Positions 17,999-26,465 of a stretch of 64,000 nt of DNA are shown here, in pieces; the stretch's first letter is position 1, and every line of letters starts with the position of its first letter. The notes under the pieces are model-generated. The model made no database searches, had not been told where the DNA came from, and was given only the letters and a program-made list of their open reading frames with translations. The DNA comes from Clostridium aquiflavi. Lineage in GTDB: Bacteria > Bacillota > Clostridia > Clostridiales > Clostridiaceae. A program made the translations under genes and the position numbers. The stretch covers positions 1-64,000 of the forward strand of contig NZ_JAVJAN010000015.1 of the NCBI RefSeq assembly GCF_031344075.1, in the 5' to 3' direction.

Positions 17999-18722
17999 TT
18001 ATGTGCTTCCAATATCTTTTTGGCATCATTCTACTTTGTAATTTTAGATTTTTTCTTTCAACTATAGCTGTAGATTTGAAATATGTGCTCCAAAGTGTAC
18101 CGTAGTTATCAGAATGTGTTTTCAATTTTTCATAATCTCTTAAATCAAGAGGAATTATTTCATAATTTATTTTATTATAAATTATTGCTTTTTCCCTATT
18201 CAAATCATGAATTATAAAGTATTCATTTTTAAATCTTTTCTTAAAATGGTCAGCTATAAGTTCTAATATATCATTATCAGGTTCAATAGAAGAATAGAAA
18301 AATTTATTATTTATAAGGTTGAATCTAATAAATCCTTTAAATCTATGACTTTCATAAGTTACTTTTTTATTAATGGTATCTATAAGCCTAATTTCATCAA
18401 TATTTAAAAAAGAATGAACATCCTTGTTTAATTTAAAAGCAATTTTTAAATATTTAAGTAAGAGCATTTCTTTATTTTCGTAATTGCTTAAATATACAAT
18501 ATAGATTTTTTTTAGAGCTAATTTGTCTATTTTATAAATTATAGTATTTTGAACTTTCTCAGCAATATGAGAATTAGTATTTATATTAATAATTTCGCTT
18601 CCAAGCAAGGGTATATTATTTTTTTTACTACATATAAATAAATTTGTCTGATCATAATTAAAACTTTTATATAAAGCATTTAAAAGCCCAAAGAAAGTAT
18701 CATCATATATTAGTATTTTCAT
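17982..18722 (-). CDS. Putative DNA metabolism protein, TIGR03915 family (radical-SAM partner)
   Basis: 246 aa beginning MKILIYDDTFFGLLNALY, the typical start of the TIGR03915 'probable DNA metabolism' family. Further family blocks are HRFKGFIRFNLINNKFFYSSIEPDNDILELIADHF (about 121-155) and NREKAIIYN, ending in LQSRMMPKRYWKHIIE. In many genomes this unit is fused to a uracil-DNA-glycosylase domain; here it stands alone, so any glycosylase must be elsewhere. It starts 2 bp after the stop of the radical SAM gene, so the two are cotranscribed and probably coupled. Reaction unknown. Confidence 0.82.
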   Translation of the reverse strand: MKILIYDDTFFGLLNALYKSFNYDQTNLFICSKKNNIPLLGSEIININTNSHIAEKVQNTIIYKIDKLALKKIYIVYLSNYENKEMLLLKYLKIAFKLNKDVHSFLNIDEIRLIDTINKKVTYESHRFKGFIRFNLINNKFFYSSIEPDNDILELIADHFKKRFKNEYFIIHDLNREKAIIYNKINYEIIPLDLRDYEKLKTHSDNYGTLWSTYFKSTAIVERKNLKLQSRMMPKRYWKHIIEVND

Positions 18723-18724
18723 AA

Positions 18725-20050
18725 TTAAAAATCTCCATTTATAGAAGTTATTTTATCACTTAAGGTCTTAGTGTTCATTTCAAAAGAATCAAAAAATGAT
18801 ATTTGATTAATATTTATTTTGGAAGATGGTTTATAGGAATCTTCTAATAATTTATTTTTTATTATTAAATCATCAAAAGAAATATTTCCATAATATTTAC
18901 CGTCACAAGTTATAAAATATTTAGATCTTTTTAAAATAACTCTTAATTTCTTCAAGTCTTCAAAAGTTAATCTATGAACTCTTCTGATCTTTAATATTTT
19001 TTTAGCAGAAGTAACACCAATACCAGGAATTCTTAATAATTTTTCATATGATGCAGTATTTATTTCTACAGGAAAATCATTTAAATTAGATAAAGCCCAA
19101 GAAGTTTTAGGATCAAAATTTAAATCAAAATTATCTGTACTATTTTTTAATAATTCATTTGCCCTAAATCCATAAAACCTAATTAACCAATCAGCTTGAT
19201 AAAGTCTATGCTCTCTAAGAACAGGAGGATGACTTATCACAGGTAGAAGGGGATTATCTTTTACAACAGGAACATATGCAGAATAATAAACTCTTTTCAA
19301 ATTATAGTTATCATATAATGCTTGCGATAAATTTAATATTTTAGCATCGCTTTCAGGGGTAGCACCAACAATTAATTGAGTGCTTTGCCCACCAGGAACA
19401 AATAAAGGTGTACTTTTTATGTTTTTTTTCATTTCTTTATAATTAATTATAGAATTTTTTATAGTATTCATAGGTTTTAATATACTATCTTTATTTTTTT
19501 GAGGAGCTAATAATTTTAAACTATCATTTGAAGGTAATTCTATATTTACACTCATTCTATCAGCATATTTTCCAGCTTCATTTATTAATTTTTGATCAGC
19601 GCCAGGAATCGCTTTCAAATGAATATATCCATTAAACTTCTCTTCTAGTCTTAATTTTTTCACAGTTTTAAGTAAAAGTTCCATAGTATAATTAGGATTT
19701 TTTATAATAGCAGAACTTAAGAATAACCCCTCTATATAATTACGCTTATAAAAATTAATAGTAAGGTTACATACTTCTTCAGGAGTAAAACTAACTCTTA
19801 AAAAATCTTTAGATGAACCATTTATGCAATATTTACAATCAAAAACACAATCATTTGAAAATAATATTTTAAGCAATGAGATACAACGTCCATCTGAAGT
19901 AAAACTGTGACATATTCCACTACTAGAAGCATCTCCAAGTCCATTGTTTTTATTTTTTCTTTTAGAACCTGATGATGAGCAAGAGACATCATATTTTGCT
20001 GCTCCAGAAAGAATTTTTAGCTTTTCCATTAATTCCATTTGTGTACACAT
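18725..20050 (-). CDS. Putative DNA modification/repair radical SAM protein (TIGR03916, rSAM_link_UDG)
   Basis: 441 aa. The radical SAM [4Fe-4S] motif CVFDCKYC (C-x3-C-x2-C, about residue 64-71) is followed by family blocks YIEGLFLSSAIIKNPNYTMELL, GYIHLKAIPGA and VGATPESDAKIL. A helix-hairpin-helix DNA-binding motif lies near 325-350 (LLRIPGIGVTSAKKILKIRR). The family is known only from context: it travels with the TIGR03915 protein and uracil-DNA glycosylase. A sigma-A-type promoter with a LexA-like box in its spacer lies 37-65 bp upstream, which fits DNA-damage control. ATG at 20050 is a reasonable start. Confidence 0.88.
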   Translation of the reverse strand: MCTQMELMEKLKILSGAAKYDVSCSSSGSKRKNKNNGLGDASSSGICHSFTSDGRCISLLKILFSNDCVFDCKYCINGSSKDFLRVSFTPEEVCNLTINFYKRNYIEGLFLSSAIIKNPNYTMELLLKTVKKLRLEEKFNGYIHLKAIPGADQKLINEAGKYADRMSVNIELPSNDSLKLLAPQKNKDSILKPMNTIKNSIINYKEMKKNIKSTPLFVPGGQSTQLIVGATPESDAKILNLSQALYDNYNLKRVYYSAYVPVVKDNPLLPVISHPPVLREHRLYQADWLIRFYGFRANELLKNSTDNFDLNFDPKTSWALSNLNDFPVEINTASYEKLLRIPGIGVTSAKKILKIRRVHRLTFEDLKKLRVILKRSKYFITCDGKYYGNISFDDLIIKNKLLEDSYKPSSKININQISFFDSFEMNTKTLSDKITSINGDF

Positions 20051-20086
20051 CCTTATATATTAATCTAAACATATATCCTTAATAAT

Positions 20087-20115
20087 ATTATACACAAACA
20101 TATGTTCCCATACAA
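20087..20115 (-). promoter_or_regulatory. Promoter with embedded LexA (SOS)-type box
   Basis: On the minus strand TTGTAT (20115-20110), 17-bp spacer, TATAAT (20092-20087). The spacer is largely filled by CAAACATATGTTCC (20095-20108, plus-strand reading), matching the Bacillus LexA/DinR consensus CGAACRNRYGTTYC at 13 of 14 positions. A bound repressor would occlude RNA polymerase. Confidence 0.7.
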
Positions 20116-20366
20116 GGGTTTTGAATTAGTGTATTTTAGGAAAAAAATGTGTGTTTTGTACTATTATATAAATAAATATATAACTTTATTTTTAGAATAA
20201 AATCTTAAATAAATTCATACCATAAAAGAAACTAAATTTTAATTATGTATATTAAAAAATCCATGTATTTGAAATATAAAAATTATATTTTAAAATTAAG
20301 AAGGAAAGAAATATTTAATTAGAGAAAATAAATAATATTAAGAATTTTATAGATAGGAGAATTTAT
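20116..20366. other. Intergenic region between divergent genes
   Basis: AT-rich. It presumably contains the promoter of the HAD gene, whose ribosome binding site (TAGGAGAATTTAT) lies at the end. Nothing else recognised. Confidence 0.4.
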
Positions 20367-20996
20367 ATGGATAGTCTTATATTTGATTTAGACGGAACTT
20401 TATGGGATGCTACAGAAGCATTTTATATATGCTGGAATGAAGTTTTTTCAAAATACGATGAAACTAAGAAAGGAATGTCTCTTGAAGAAATTCAAAGTGT
20501 GATGGGAATGACAATGGATGATATATTAGAAAAGTTTTTCCCACAGTTAAGTGAAAAATCGAGAAAAGATGTAATAGATGAATGCACTAAAATTGAATTA
20601 AAGTATTTATTAAAAAATGGGGGTAAATTATATCCAGAGTTGCAAGATACAATAAAAGAATTATATAAAAAATATAAATTATTTATAGTTAGCAATTGTG
20701 TGGATGGCTACATACAATGTTTTTTAGAGGCGCATAATTTAAAAAAATATTTTCTGGATTTTGAAGATCCAAGTAGAACAGGATTAGAAAAAGCTGAAAA
20801 TATAAAAATAGTAATGCAAAGAAATAAATTAAATAATCCAGCATATGTAGGGGATACTAAATGGGATGCAATAGCAAGTGAGAAAGCAGGAGTGCCATTT
20901 ATATATGCTAGCTATGGATTTGGTGATTTAGATAAATATGATTATAAGATAAATAATTTAAAAGAGTTATTAAATATTAATAATATAAAATGTTAG
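20367..20996 (+). CDS. HAD-superfamily phosphatase (phosphoglycolate-phosphatase-like)
   Basis: 209 aa with all HAD motifs: DLDGTLWD (motif I, about 7-14), SNC (motif II, about 110), a Lys in the LEKAENIK block (motif III), and GDTKWD (motif IV, about 167). A helical cap lies at about 15-85. Substrate cannot be told from sequence; Gph/PpaX-like small phosphoesters are likely. It stands alone; the next terminator-like hairpin is at 21147. Confidence 0.88.
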   Translation: MDSLIFDLDGTLWDATEAFYICWNEVFSKYDETKKGMSLEEIQSVMGMTMDDILEKFFPQLSEKSRKDVIDECTKIELKYLLKNGGKLYPELQDTIKELYKKYKLFIVSNCVDGYIQCFLEAHNLKKYFLDFEDPSRTGLEKAENIKIVMQRNKLNNPAYVGDTKWDAIASEKAGVPFIYASYGFGDLDKYDYKINNLKELLNINNIKC

Positions 20997-21146
20997 TAAG
21001 ATATTACAAGGGCTATATTTTAGGTTACAGTGATATATTTAATAGATAAAGTGCATCATAATTGGATTATATTCATTTTTAGTATTCCTAAGTTTAATAA
21101 TTCAGTCTAATTTACTTATATATATCAATGATTTTTTTTACATTGC

Positions 21147-21192
21147 AAAAAAAGATATAAAATTAATCGATTTCATTAATTTTATATCTTTC
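21147..21192 (-). terminator. Bidirectional terminator after the small membrane ORF
   Basis: AAAGATATAAAATTAAT pairs with ATTAATTTTATATCTTT. On the minus strand the stem is followed by TTTTTTT; on the plus strand by TTTCTT. It can serve both the HAD gene and the 38-codon ORF. Confidence 0.8.
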
Positions 21193-21219
21193 TTAAATTG
21201 AAGATATTTATAGTAAAAC

Positions 21220-21336
21220 TTATCTACTTTTTCTTTTAGCAGAGAATTTCTTATATAGTTTATAGATTAGTGCAACGGCAACTGAATATACCAATATAAT
21301 ACCGACTGTAAGTAACATTGATTTCATACGATCCAT
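21220..21336 (-). CDS. Small single-span membrane protein (38 aa)
   Basis: ORF of 38 codons reading MDRMKSMLLTVGIILVYSVA, then VALIYKLYKKFSAKRKSR. One hydrophobic helix (about 7-24) is followed by a strongly basic tail (positive-inside, N-out). AGAGGTG lies 6 nt before the ATG, and a good terminator follows within 30 bp on the same strand, so it has the layout of a real gene. No homologue is recognised. It lies in a 566-bp gap between the HAD gene and the flavoprotein; the rest of that gap is AT-rich with no further ORF. Confidence 0.6.
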   Translation of the reverse strand: MDRMKSMLLTVGIILVYSVAVALIYKLYKKFSAKRKSR

Positions 21337-21562
21337 AATTAACACCTCTTTTTGAAATATTTACTATATAAATTATTTTAACATAATAATTAAATGAAAA
21401 GAAGATAAAATATAAACACTACTTTAAAGTATGTGTAGTATTTAAGGTAAATAAGAGTAATCAGATAAGAATATTGACCAATTAAAAGAAAGATATTATT
21501 ATGTAATAAAGAGTTAAAGTAAGTAGAAAATATAATGTTTAATATAGAGTAGGAGGAAAAAA

Positions 21563-22897
21563 ATGAGAGTAGTAATTGTTGGTGGAATAGCAGCAGGTAC
21601 AAGTGCAGCTGCAAAATTAAGAAGAGTAAATCCTGAAGCTGAAATAGTAATCTATGAGAAATCAGATATAGTATCATTTGGTGCTTGTGGATTACCTTAC
21701 TTCGTAGGAAATTTTTTTGAAGACTCACAAAATATGATTGCAAGAACTCCTGAAGAATTTATAAAAAGTGGAGTAGATGTTAAAACTAATCATGAAGTTG
21801 TTAATATAGATTTTAAAAATAAATTGGTTACAGTAAAGAATCTGAAGGCGGGTTCTCAATTTAATGATAAATATGACAAATTAATGATAGCGACAGGTGC
21901 AAGGAGTATAATACCTCCAATTAAAAATGTTAATTTAAAAAATGTGTACACATTAAAAAGTATGGATGATGGAAAGATTTTAAAAAGACTTTTAATGGAG
22001 AAAAATAATAAGAGTATAGCAATAGTAGGTGCAGGATTTATTGGATTAGAAGCAGTAGAAGCAGCTAAAAGCAATGGGAAAGAAGTTTCAGTATTTCAAT
22101 TGGAGGATCGAATATTAAAGGATGTTTTTGATAAAGAAATTACTGAAGTATTAGAACAGGAATTAAGAGATAAAGGTGTAAATTTATATTTACAAGAAAC
22201 TGTTACTGAATTTATAGGAAATGATAAAGTCAGTAAGATACGTACTAATAAAAGAGAAATAAATGCTGATATAGTAATTATAGCTACTGGAGTTAAACCT
22301 AATACAGAATTTATTAAAGATAGTGGAATAGAGATGTTATCTAATGGCGCAATTATTGTAGATGAATATGGCAAAACATCAATTGAAGATGTTTATTCAG
22401 CTGGAGATTGTGCAACAATAAATCAAATAGTTACAAATGAAAAAAGTTATGTACCTCTTGCTACAGGTGCCAATAAACTTGGACGTATTGTTGGAGAAAA
22501 TCTAGGGGGAACTAATTTACCATTTCAAGGTTCATTATCATCTAGTTGCATAAAAGTTTTAGATATTGAAGCTGGAAGAACTGGTATTACAGAAGAAAAG
22601 GCTAAACAAATGGGATTAGATTATAAGACTAAATTTATAACAGATATGAATCAAACTAACTATTATCCAGGTCAAAATAAGATCTATGTTAAGTTGATTT
22701 ATGAAGCTAAAAGTAAAAGAATATTAGGAGGACAGGTTGCAGGATATAAAGATGCTGTACAGAGAGTTAATGTTATTGCTGCATGCATATTTGGAAAATT
22801 AACAACTAAAGAACTTGGAATGCTAGATTTATGTTATTCACCACCATTTTCAAGAACTTGGGATGTATTAAATGTAGCAGGAAATATATGCAAGTAA
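21563..22897 (+). CDS. CoA-disulfide reductase / NADH oxidase-family flavoprotein
   Basis: 444-aa FAD- and NAD(P)H-dependent oxidoreductase of the single-cysteine class. FAD motif VVIVGGIAAGTSAAAKLRR (about 3-21), redox Cys in SFGACGLPYF (about residue 43), NAD motif IAIVGAGFIGLEAVEAA (about 152-168), and the second FAD motif VYSAGDCA (about 277). The C-terminal dimerisation domain ends PPFSRTWDVLNVAGNI. The family includes CoA-disulfide reductases, NADH oxidases and NADH peroxidases; substrate is unresolved. There is no rhodanese extension. GTAGGAGG precedes the ATG. Confidence 0.87.
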   Translation: MRVVIVGGIAAGTSAAAKLRRVNPEAEIVIYEKSDIVSFGACGLPYFVGNFFEDSQNMIARTPEEFIKSGVDVKTNHEVVNIDFKNKLVTVKNLKAGSQFNDKYDKLMIATGARSIIPPIKNVNLKNVYTLKSMDDGKILKRLLMEKNNKSIAIVGAGFIGLEAVEAAKSNGKEVSVFQLEDRILKDVFDKEITEVLEQELRDKGVNLYLQETVTEFIGNDKVSKIRTNKREINADIVIIATGVKPNTEFIKDSGIEMLSNGAIIVDEYGKTSIEDVYSAGDCATINQIVTNEKSYVPLATGANKLGRIVGENLGGTNLPFQGSLSSSCIKVLDIEAGRTGITEEKAKQMGLDYKTKFITDMNQTNYYPGQNKIYVKLIYEAKSKRILGGQVAGYKDAVQRVNVIAACIFGKLTTKELGMLDLCYSPPFSRTWDVLNVAGNICK

Positions 22898-22921
22898 AAT
22901 AAAGTGATAAGTTTAAAGTTT

Positions 22922-22960
22922 AGGGATATTAACTAATGAATCTAGTTAATATCCTTTTTA
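22922..22960 (+). terminator. Terminator after the flavoprotein gene
   Basis: GGATATTAACT pairs with AGTTAATATCC followed by TTTTTATG. Confidence 0.9.
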
Positions 22961-23093
22961 TGTAGAGAAAATTATATAAAAGATTAAAATTAGAAAATAA
23001 TAAAGATATTATATATTAACAAAGAAAAACATAATAAATCATCATCAGAAAACGTTTTATTTTAAATATAAATTAAAAATAGGACAAAATTAA

Positions 23094-23153
23094 TGAAAAT
23101 CATTTTCAAGTTTGGATAAAAGTGTTATAATATCATCATGATAATAATTATCA
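23094..23153 (+). promoter_or_regulatory. feoA promoter with two Fur boxes
   Basis: TGAAAATCATTTTCA (23094-23108) is a perfect palindrome of the Fur 7-1-7 type and overlaps a -35 (TTTTCA, 23103-23108). After 17 bp comes TATAAT (23126-23131). A second perfect palindrome, TGATAATAATTATCA (23139-23153), covers the start point. Two boxes predict tight iron repression. Confidence 0.85.
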
Positions 23154-23230
23154 ACAGAAAAGATTATTCATTTTCATAAAAGGTGTACTATATATATTTG
23201 TATAAGTACATAATATGAGGAGGAGAAAAT

Positions 23231-23440
23231 ATGCCATTAATATTAGCAAATACAGGACAAAGTATGCCAATTAAAAAAATTAGAGGTAATGATGAGACTA
23301 AAAAGTTCCTATCAAGTTTAGGATTTATTGCAGGAGAAACTGTAAGCATTATTTCTGAAATTGCAGGAAGTTTAATAATAAAAGTAAAGGGAAGTAGAAT
23401 AGCATTAGATAAAGCTATGGCTAGTAGAATAATAGTTTAA
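23231..23440 (+). CDS. feoA: FeoA-family protein (first copy)
   Basis: 69-aa SH3-like FeoA protein, a small cytoplasmic partner of the ferrous iron transporter FeoB. Typical pattern: MPLILANTGQSMPIKKIRGNDETKKFLSSLGFIAGETVSIISE, then IIKVKGSRIALDKAMASRIIV, with the conserved L-G-x-x-x-G-x-x-V core and final A-x-x-I-x-V. GAGGAGGAGAAAAT ribosome binding site. First gene behind the double Fur-box promoter; the second FeoA follows after 13 bp. Confidence 0.93.
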   Translation: MPLILANTGQSMPIKKIRGNDETKKFLSSLGFIAGETVSIISEIAGSLIIKVKGSRIALDKAMASRIIV

Positions 23441-23453
23441 GGAGGAATTATTA

Positions 23454-23675
23454 ATGAATACATTAAAAGATATTAAATGTGGACAAACAGTTAATGTTCT
23501 TAAGATACAAGGAGTAGGTCCTATTAAAAGGCGTATTATGGATATGGGAATAACTAAGGGCTGCGAGATATTTGTACGTAAAGTAGCACCACTTGGAGAT
23601 CCAATTGAAATAAAAGTTAGAAATTATGAATTATCACTTCGTAAAGCTGATGCAGAAATGATAATTGTTGGGTAA
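23454..23675 (+). CDS. feoA: FeoA-family protein (second copy)
   Basis: 73-aa FeoA protein, distinct from the first copy: VNVLKIQGVGPIKRRIMDMGITKGCEIFVRKVAPLGDPIEIKVRNYELSLRKADAEMIIV is the canonical FeoA pattern, with the G-D-P-I-E-I-x-V-R strand. GGAGGAATTATT precedes the ATG. Tandem divergent FeoA proteins are common in clostridia. feoB follows 267 bp later, behind a terminator and its own Fur-like box. Confidence 0.94.
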   Translation: MNTLKDIKCGQTVNVLKIQGVGPIKRRIMDMGITKGCEIFVRKVAPLGDPIEIKVRNYELSLRKADAEMIIVG

Positions 23676-23867
23676 GTATTAAATTAATGTATTTTTTTAT
23701 TCTTTAGAAAATTGTATTCTTGGAAAGATTGTGGATAACTGAAAGATAAATTTAGCTAAAGGTTAACAAATGAACCATGAAGAATAAAAAAGATAATTGT
23801 AGTCACCTGCCATATTTTTCTCACATACGTTCAAAAAGGCAGATGCGTAAAAAATCGATACAGATCT

Positions 23868-23891
23868 AAAGTCGCTTTAGCGATTTTGTTT
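23868..23891 (+). terminator. Terminator between feoA and feoB
   Basis: AAAGTCGC-TTTA-GCGATTTT, then GTTTT. It separates the feoA pair from feoB. A second possible helix, CTGCC...GGCAG, lies 20-60 bp upstream. Confidence 0.7.
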
Positions 23892-23905
23892 TATAATCAT
23901 TTAAT

Positions 23906-23924
23906 GATAATGATAATCTATATA
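23906..23924 (+). promoter_or_regulatory. Fur-like box before feoB
   Basis: GATAATGATAATCTATATA matches the 19-bp Fur consensus GATAATGATAATCATTATC over its first 13 positions. It lies 19 bp before the feoB ATG, so feoB can be regulated separately from feoA. Confidence 0.65.
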
Positions 23925-23942
23925 AATTAAGGGGGAAGACAA

Positions 23943-26093
23943 ATGTCAATAAAGATAGGTCTTGCAGGTAATCCCAATTGTGGAAAGACAACTATGTTTA
24001 ATGACCTTACAGGATCAACACAATATGTAGGTAACTGGCCAGGGGTAACAGTAGAAAAAAAGGGTGGTAAATTAAAATGGAATAAGGATGTTGAAATTGT
24101 AGATTTACCAGGTATATATTCACTTTCACCGTATACGCTTGAAGAAGTTGTGACACGTGATTTTATGATGAATGATAAACCAGATGTAATAATTAATATA
24201 ATTGATGCATCTAATATTGAAAGAAACTTATATTTAACTACTCAAATTTTAGAACTTGGAATTCCAACAGTTTTAGCACTTAATATGATGGACATTGTTG
24301 AAAAAAATGGTGACAAGTTAAAGATAGAAAAGCTTTCAGAACTATTAGGCTGTCCAATTGTTGAAACTTCAGCTATAAAAGGAAAAGGTATTAAAGAAGT
24401 TGTTGAAAAAGCAATTGAACTTTCAAAAAAAGAAAATGCTAATAACTTTAAGCTAGAGCTATCACAAGAAGTAGAAAGTTCTATAAAAGATATTGAACAA
24501 GCTTTAGATAACAGCAGTTTTAAGAATGAAATAGATACTAGATGGTTGTCTATTAAACTTTTTGAGCGTGATAAAAATATTTTAAGTAATAATAAATTTT
24601 CGAAAAATGTGTTAGATAAAGTAGAAGAAATAATAAATAAATGTGAAAATGAACTTGATGATGATAGTGAAAGTATAATTACGGGAGAACGTTATGATTT
24701 TATTGGAAAAGTAGTTTCTAAAGCAGTAAGAAAGAATAATAAAAATGATGAAACTACATCAGACAAAATTGATAAGATTGTAACAAACCGTTTTTTAGCG
24801 CTTCCTATTTTTGCATTAATTATGTGGGGAGTATATTACATAGCTGTAAGTTCACTTGGAACTATAGCTACAGATTGGACAAATGATACATTATTTGGAG
24901 AAATTATAAGTGGAAATGTTTCAACTTGGCTTGAAGGGTTAGGCGTAGCAGAATGGTTACAAGGATTAGTAGTTGATGGTTTAATTGGTGGAGTAGGAGC
25001 AGTATTAGGATTCGTACCTCAAATTATGATATTATTCTTCCTATTATCAATACTTGAAGATTGTGGGTATATGTCACGTGTTGCGTTTATAATGGATAGA
25101 ATATTCCGTAAGTTTGGACTTTCAGGAAAATCATTTATACCTATGCTTATCAGTTCAGGTTGTGGAGTTCCAGGAATTATGGCAACTCGTACTATGGAAA
25201 ATGATAGAGATAGAAAAATGACAATTATGTTAACTACATTTATTCCATGTGGTGCTAAGGTTCCTATAATAGCATTGCTTGCAGGAGCAATATTTGGTGG
25301 AGCATCATGGGTAGCACCATCAGTATATTTTTTAGGAATTATAATGATAATTATTTGTGGAATTCTTTTAAAGAAGACTAAACTATTTCAAGGAGAGCCA
25401 GCTCCATTTGTTATGGAACTTCCACAATATCATATACCAAGTTTAAAAGGCGTTCTTATGCATATGTGGGATAGAGGAAAGGCATTTATTATAAAAGCTG
25501 GTACAATTATATTTGTTGCTTGTGGAGCAATTTGGTTTATGCAATCATTTAATTGGTCATTAGAAATGGTAGATGCTGGTGACAGTATACTAGCAAGTAT
25601 AGGAAATGTTTTTGCACCAATTTTTGCACCATTAGGTTTTGGTAATTGGCAGTCTGCGGTTGCAACAATCACTGGACTTGTAGCAAAAGAAAATGTTGTA
25701 GCAACATTTGGTATACTGTTTGGTATTGCAGAAGCAACAGAAGAAGATCCAACACTTCTTATGAATGTAGCAGGAATGTTTACAGCAGTAAGTGCATTTT
25801 CATTCATAGCATTTAATATGCTTTGTGCTCCTTGTTTTGCAGCAATAGGTGCAATAAAAAGAGAAATGGGTTCATGGAAATGGACTTGGATTACATTAGG
25901 ATTCCAAACAGGTACAGCATATCTTGTTGCATTATTAATAAATCAAGTTGGTAATGCTTTATTCTATGGTGGAAATATAATAGGCGCACTTATATCTATC
26001 GCTATAGTAGTAGCAATAATAGCTGGAATTCTATTATCAAATAAAAAATCAGTAAATATAAATAGTAATGTTAAATTAAGTTATATAAAATAG
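23943..26093 (+). CDS. feoB: Ferrous iron transport protein B
   Basis: 716-aa GTP-dependent Fe(II) transporter of the inner membrane. N-terminal G domain: G1 GNPNCGKT (about 9-16), G3 DLPGIYS (about 55), G4 NMMD (about 115), G5-like SAIKGKG. A helical spacer (about 170-270) leads to two Gate domains with membrane segments, including the Cys-bearing SGCGVPGIMATR (about 403) and FNMLCAPCFAAIGAIKRE (about 620). GGGGGAAGAC ribosome binding site. A small Cys-rich membrane protein follows 70 bp downstream. Confidence 0.96.
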   Translation: MSIKIGLAGNPNCGKTTMFNDLTGSTQYVGNWPGVTVEKKGGKLKWNKDVEIVDLPGIYSLSPYTLEEVVTRDFMMNDKPDVIINIIDASNIERNLYLTTQILELGIPTVLALNMMDIVEKNGDKLKIEKLSELLGCPIVETSAIKGKGIKEVVEKAIELSKKENANNFKLELSQEVESSIKDIEQALDNSSFKNEIDTRWLSIKLFERDKNILSNNKFSKNVLDKVEEIINKCENELDDDSESIITGERYDFIGKVVSKAVRKNNKNDETTSDKIDKIVTNRFLALPIFALIMWGVYYIAVSSLGTIATDWTNDTLFGEIISGNVSTWLEGLGVAEWLQGLVVDGLIGGVGAVLGFVPQIMILFFLLSILEDCGYMSRVAFIMDRIFRKFGLSGKSFIPMLISSGCGVPGIMATRTMENDRDRKMTIMLTTFIPCGAKVPIIALLAGAIFGGASWVAPSVYFLGIIMIIICGILLKKTKLFQGEPAPFVMELPQYHIPSLKGVLMHMWDRGKAFIIKAGTIIFVACGAIWFMQSFNWSLEMVDAGDSILASIGNVFAPIFAPLGFGNWQSAVATITGLVAKENVVATFGILFGIAEATEEDPTLLMNVAGMFTAVSAFSFIAFNMLCAPCFAAIGAIKREMGSWKWTWITLGFQTGTAYLVALLINQVGNALFYGGNIIGALISIAIVVAIIAGILLSNKKSVNINSNVKLSYIK

Positions 26094-26163
26094 TATGTTA
26101 AATATTAGTAGGTAATTATTTAAAATTATCTACTAATAAATTTTATAAGGGGTGGTGATACTT

Positions 26164-26337
26164 ATGTTAGCTACAATAATAATAGCTAGTATTATATTTT
26201 TCATGATGGGATTAGTAGTGTTCAAAAGAGTAAAGAAAGCTAAAAATGGAGAAGGCGGTTGTGGTTGTGGGTGTTCTGGGTGTTCATCAGCAGCAATTTG
26301 TCATGGAAAAGATAATCAAGGAATAACTTTAAAATAA
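26164..26337 (+). CDS. FeoB-associated Cys-rich membrane protein
   Basis: 57 aa from the ATG at 26164 behind AAGGGGTGG; the frame opens at a GTG that lies within this ribosome binding site. One membrane helix (LATIIIASIIFFMMGLVVF, about 2-20) is followed by a basic segment and a Cys/Gly cluster GGCGCGCSGCSSAAIC. This is the FeoB-associated Cys-rich family that often follows feoB; it may be a FeoC-like factor or metal chaperone, which is inference. Confidence 0.87.
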   Translation: MLATIIIASIIFFMMGLVVFKRVKKAKNGEGGCGCGCSGCSSAAICHGKDNQGITLK

Positions 26338-26350
26338 TATTAATATAAAA

Positions 26351-26394
26351 AATAAGCTATAAGTATAAAAAAGTATACTTATAGCTTATTTTAA
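26351..26394 (+). terminator. Terminator of the feoB unit
   Basis: AATAAGCTATAAGTATA and TATACTTATAGCTTATT form a perfect 17-bp stem with a 6-nt loop, then TTTAAATTT. Confidence 0.88.
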
Positions 26395-26449
26395 ATTTAG
26401 CCTATGTTTTAAGTGTATTAACACTTTAGTAAAACATAGGCTAAATTTT
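26393..26449 (-). repeat. Palindromic intergenic repeat, short copy (copy F)
   Basis: TAAATTTAGCCTATGTTTTA ... TAAAACATAGGCTAAATTT: nearly perfect inverted ends with only the words GTGTATTAACAC between them. The end types show reverse orientation. It abuts the feoB terminator. Confidence 0.82.
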
Positions 26450-26465
26450 TATGAGAATAATAGAA

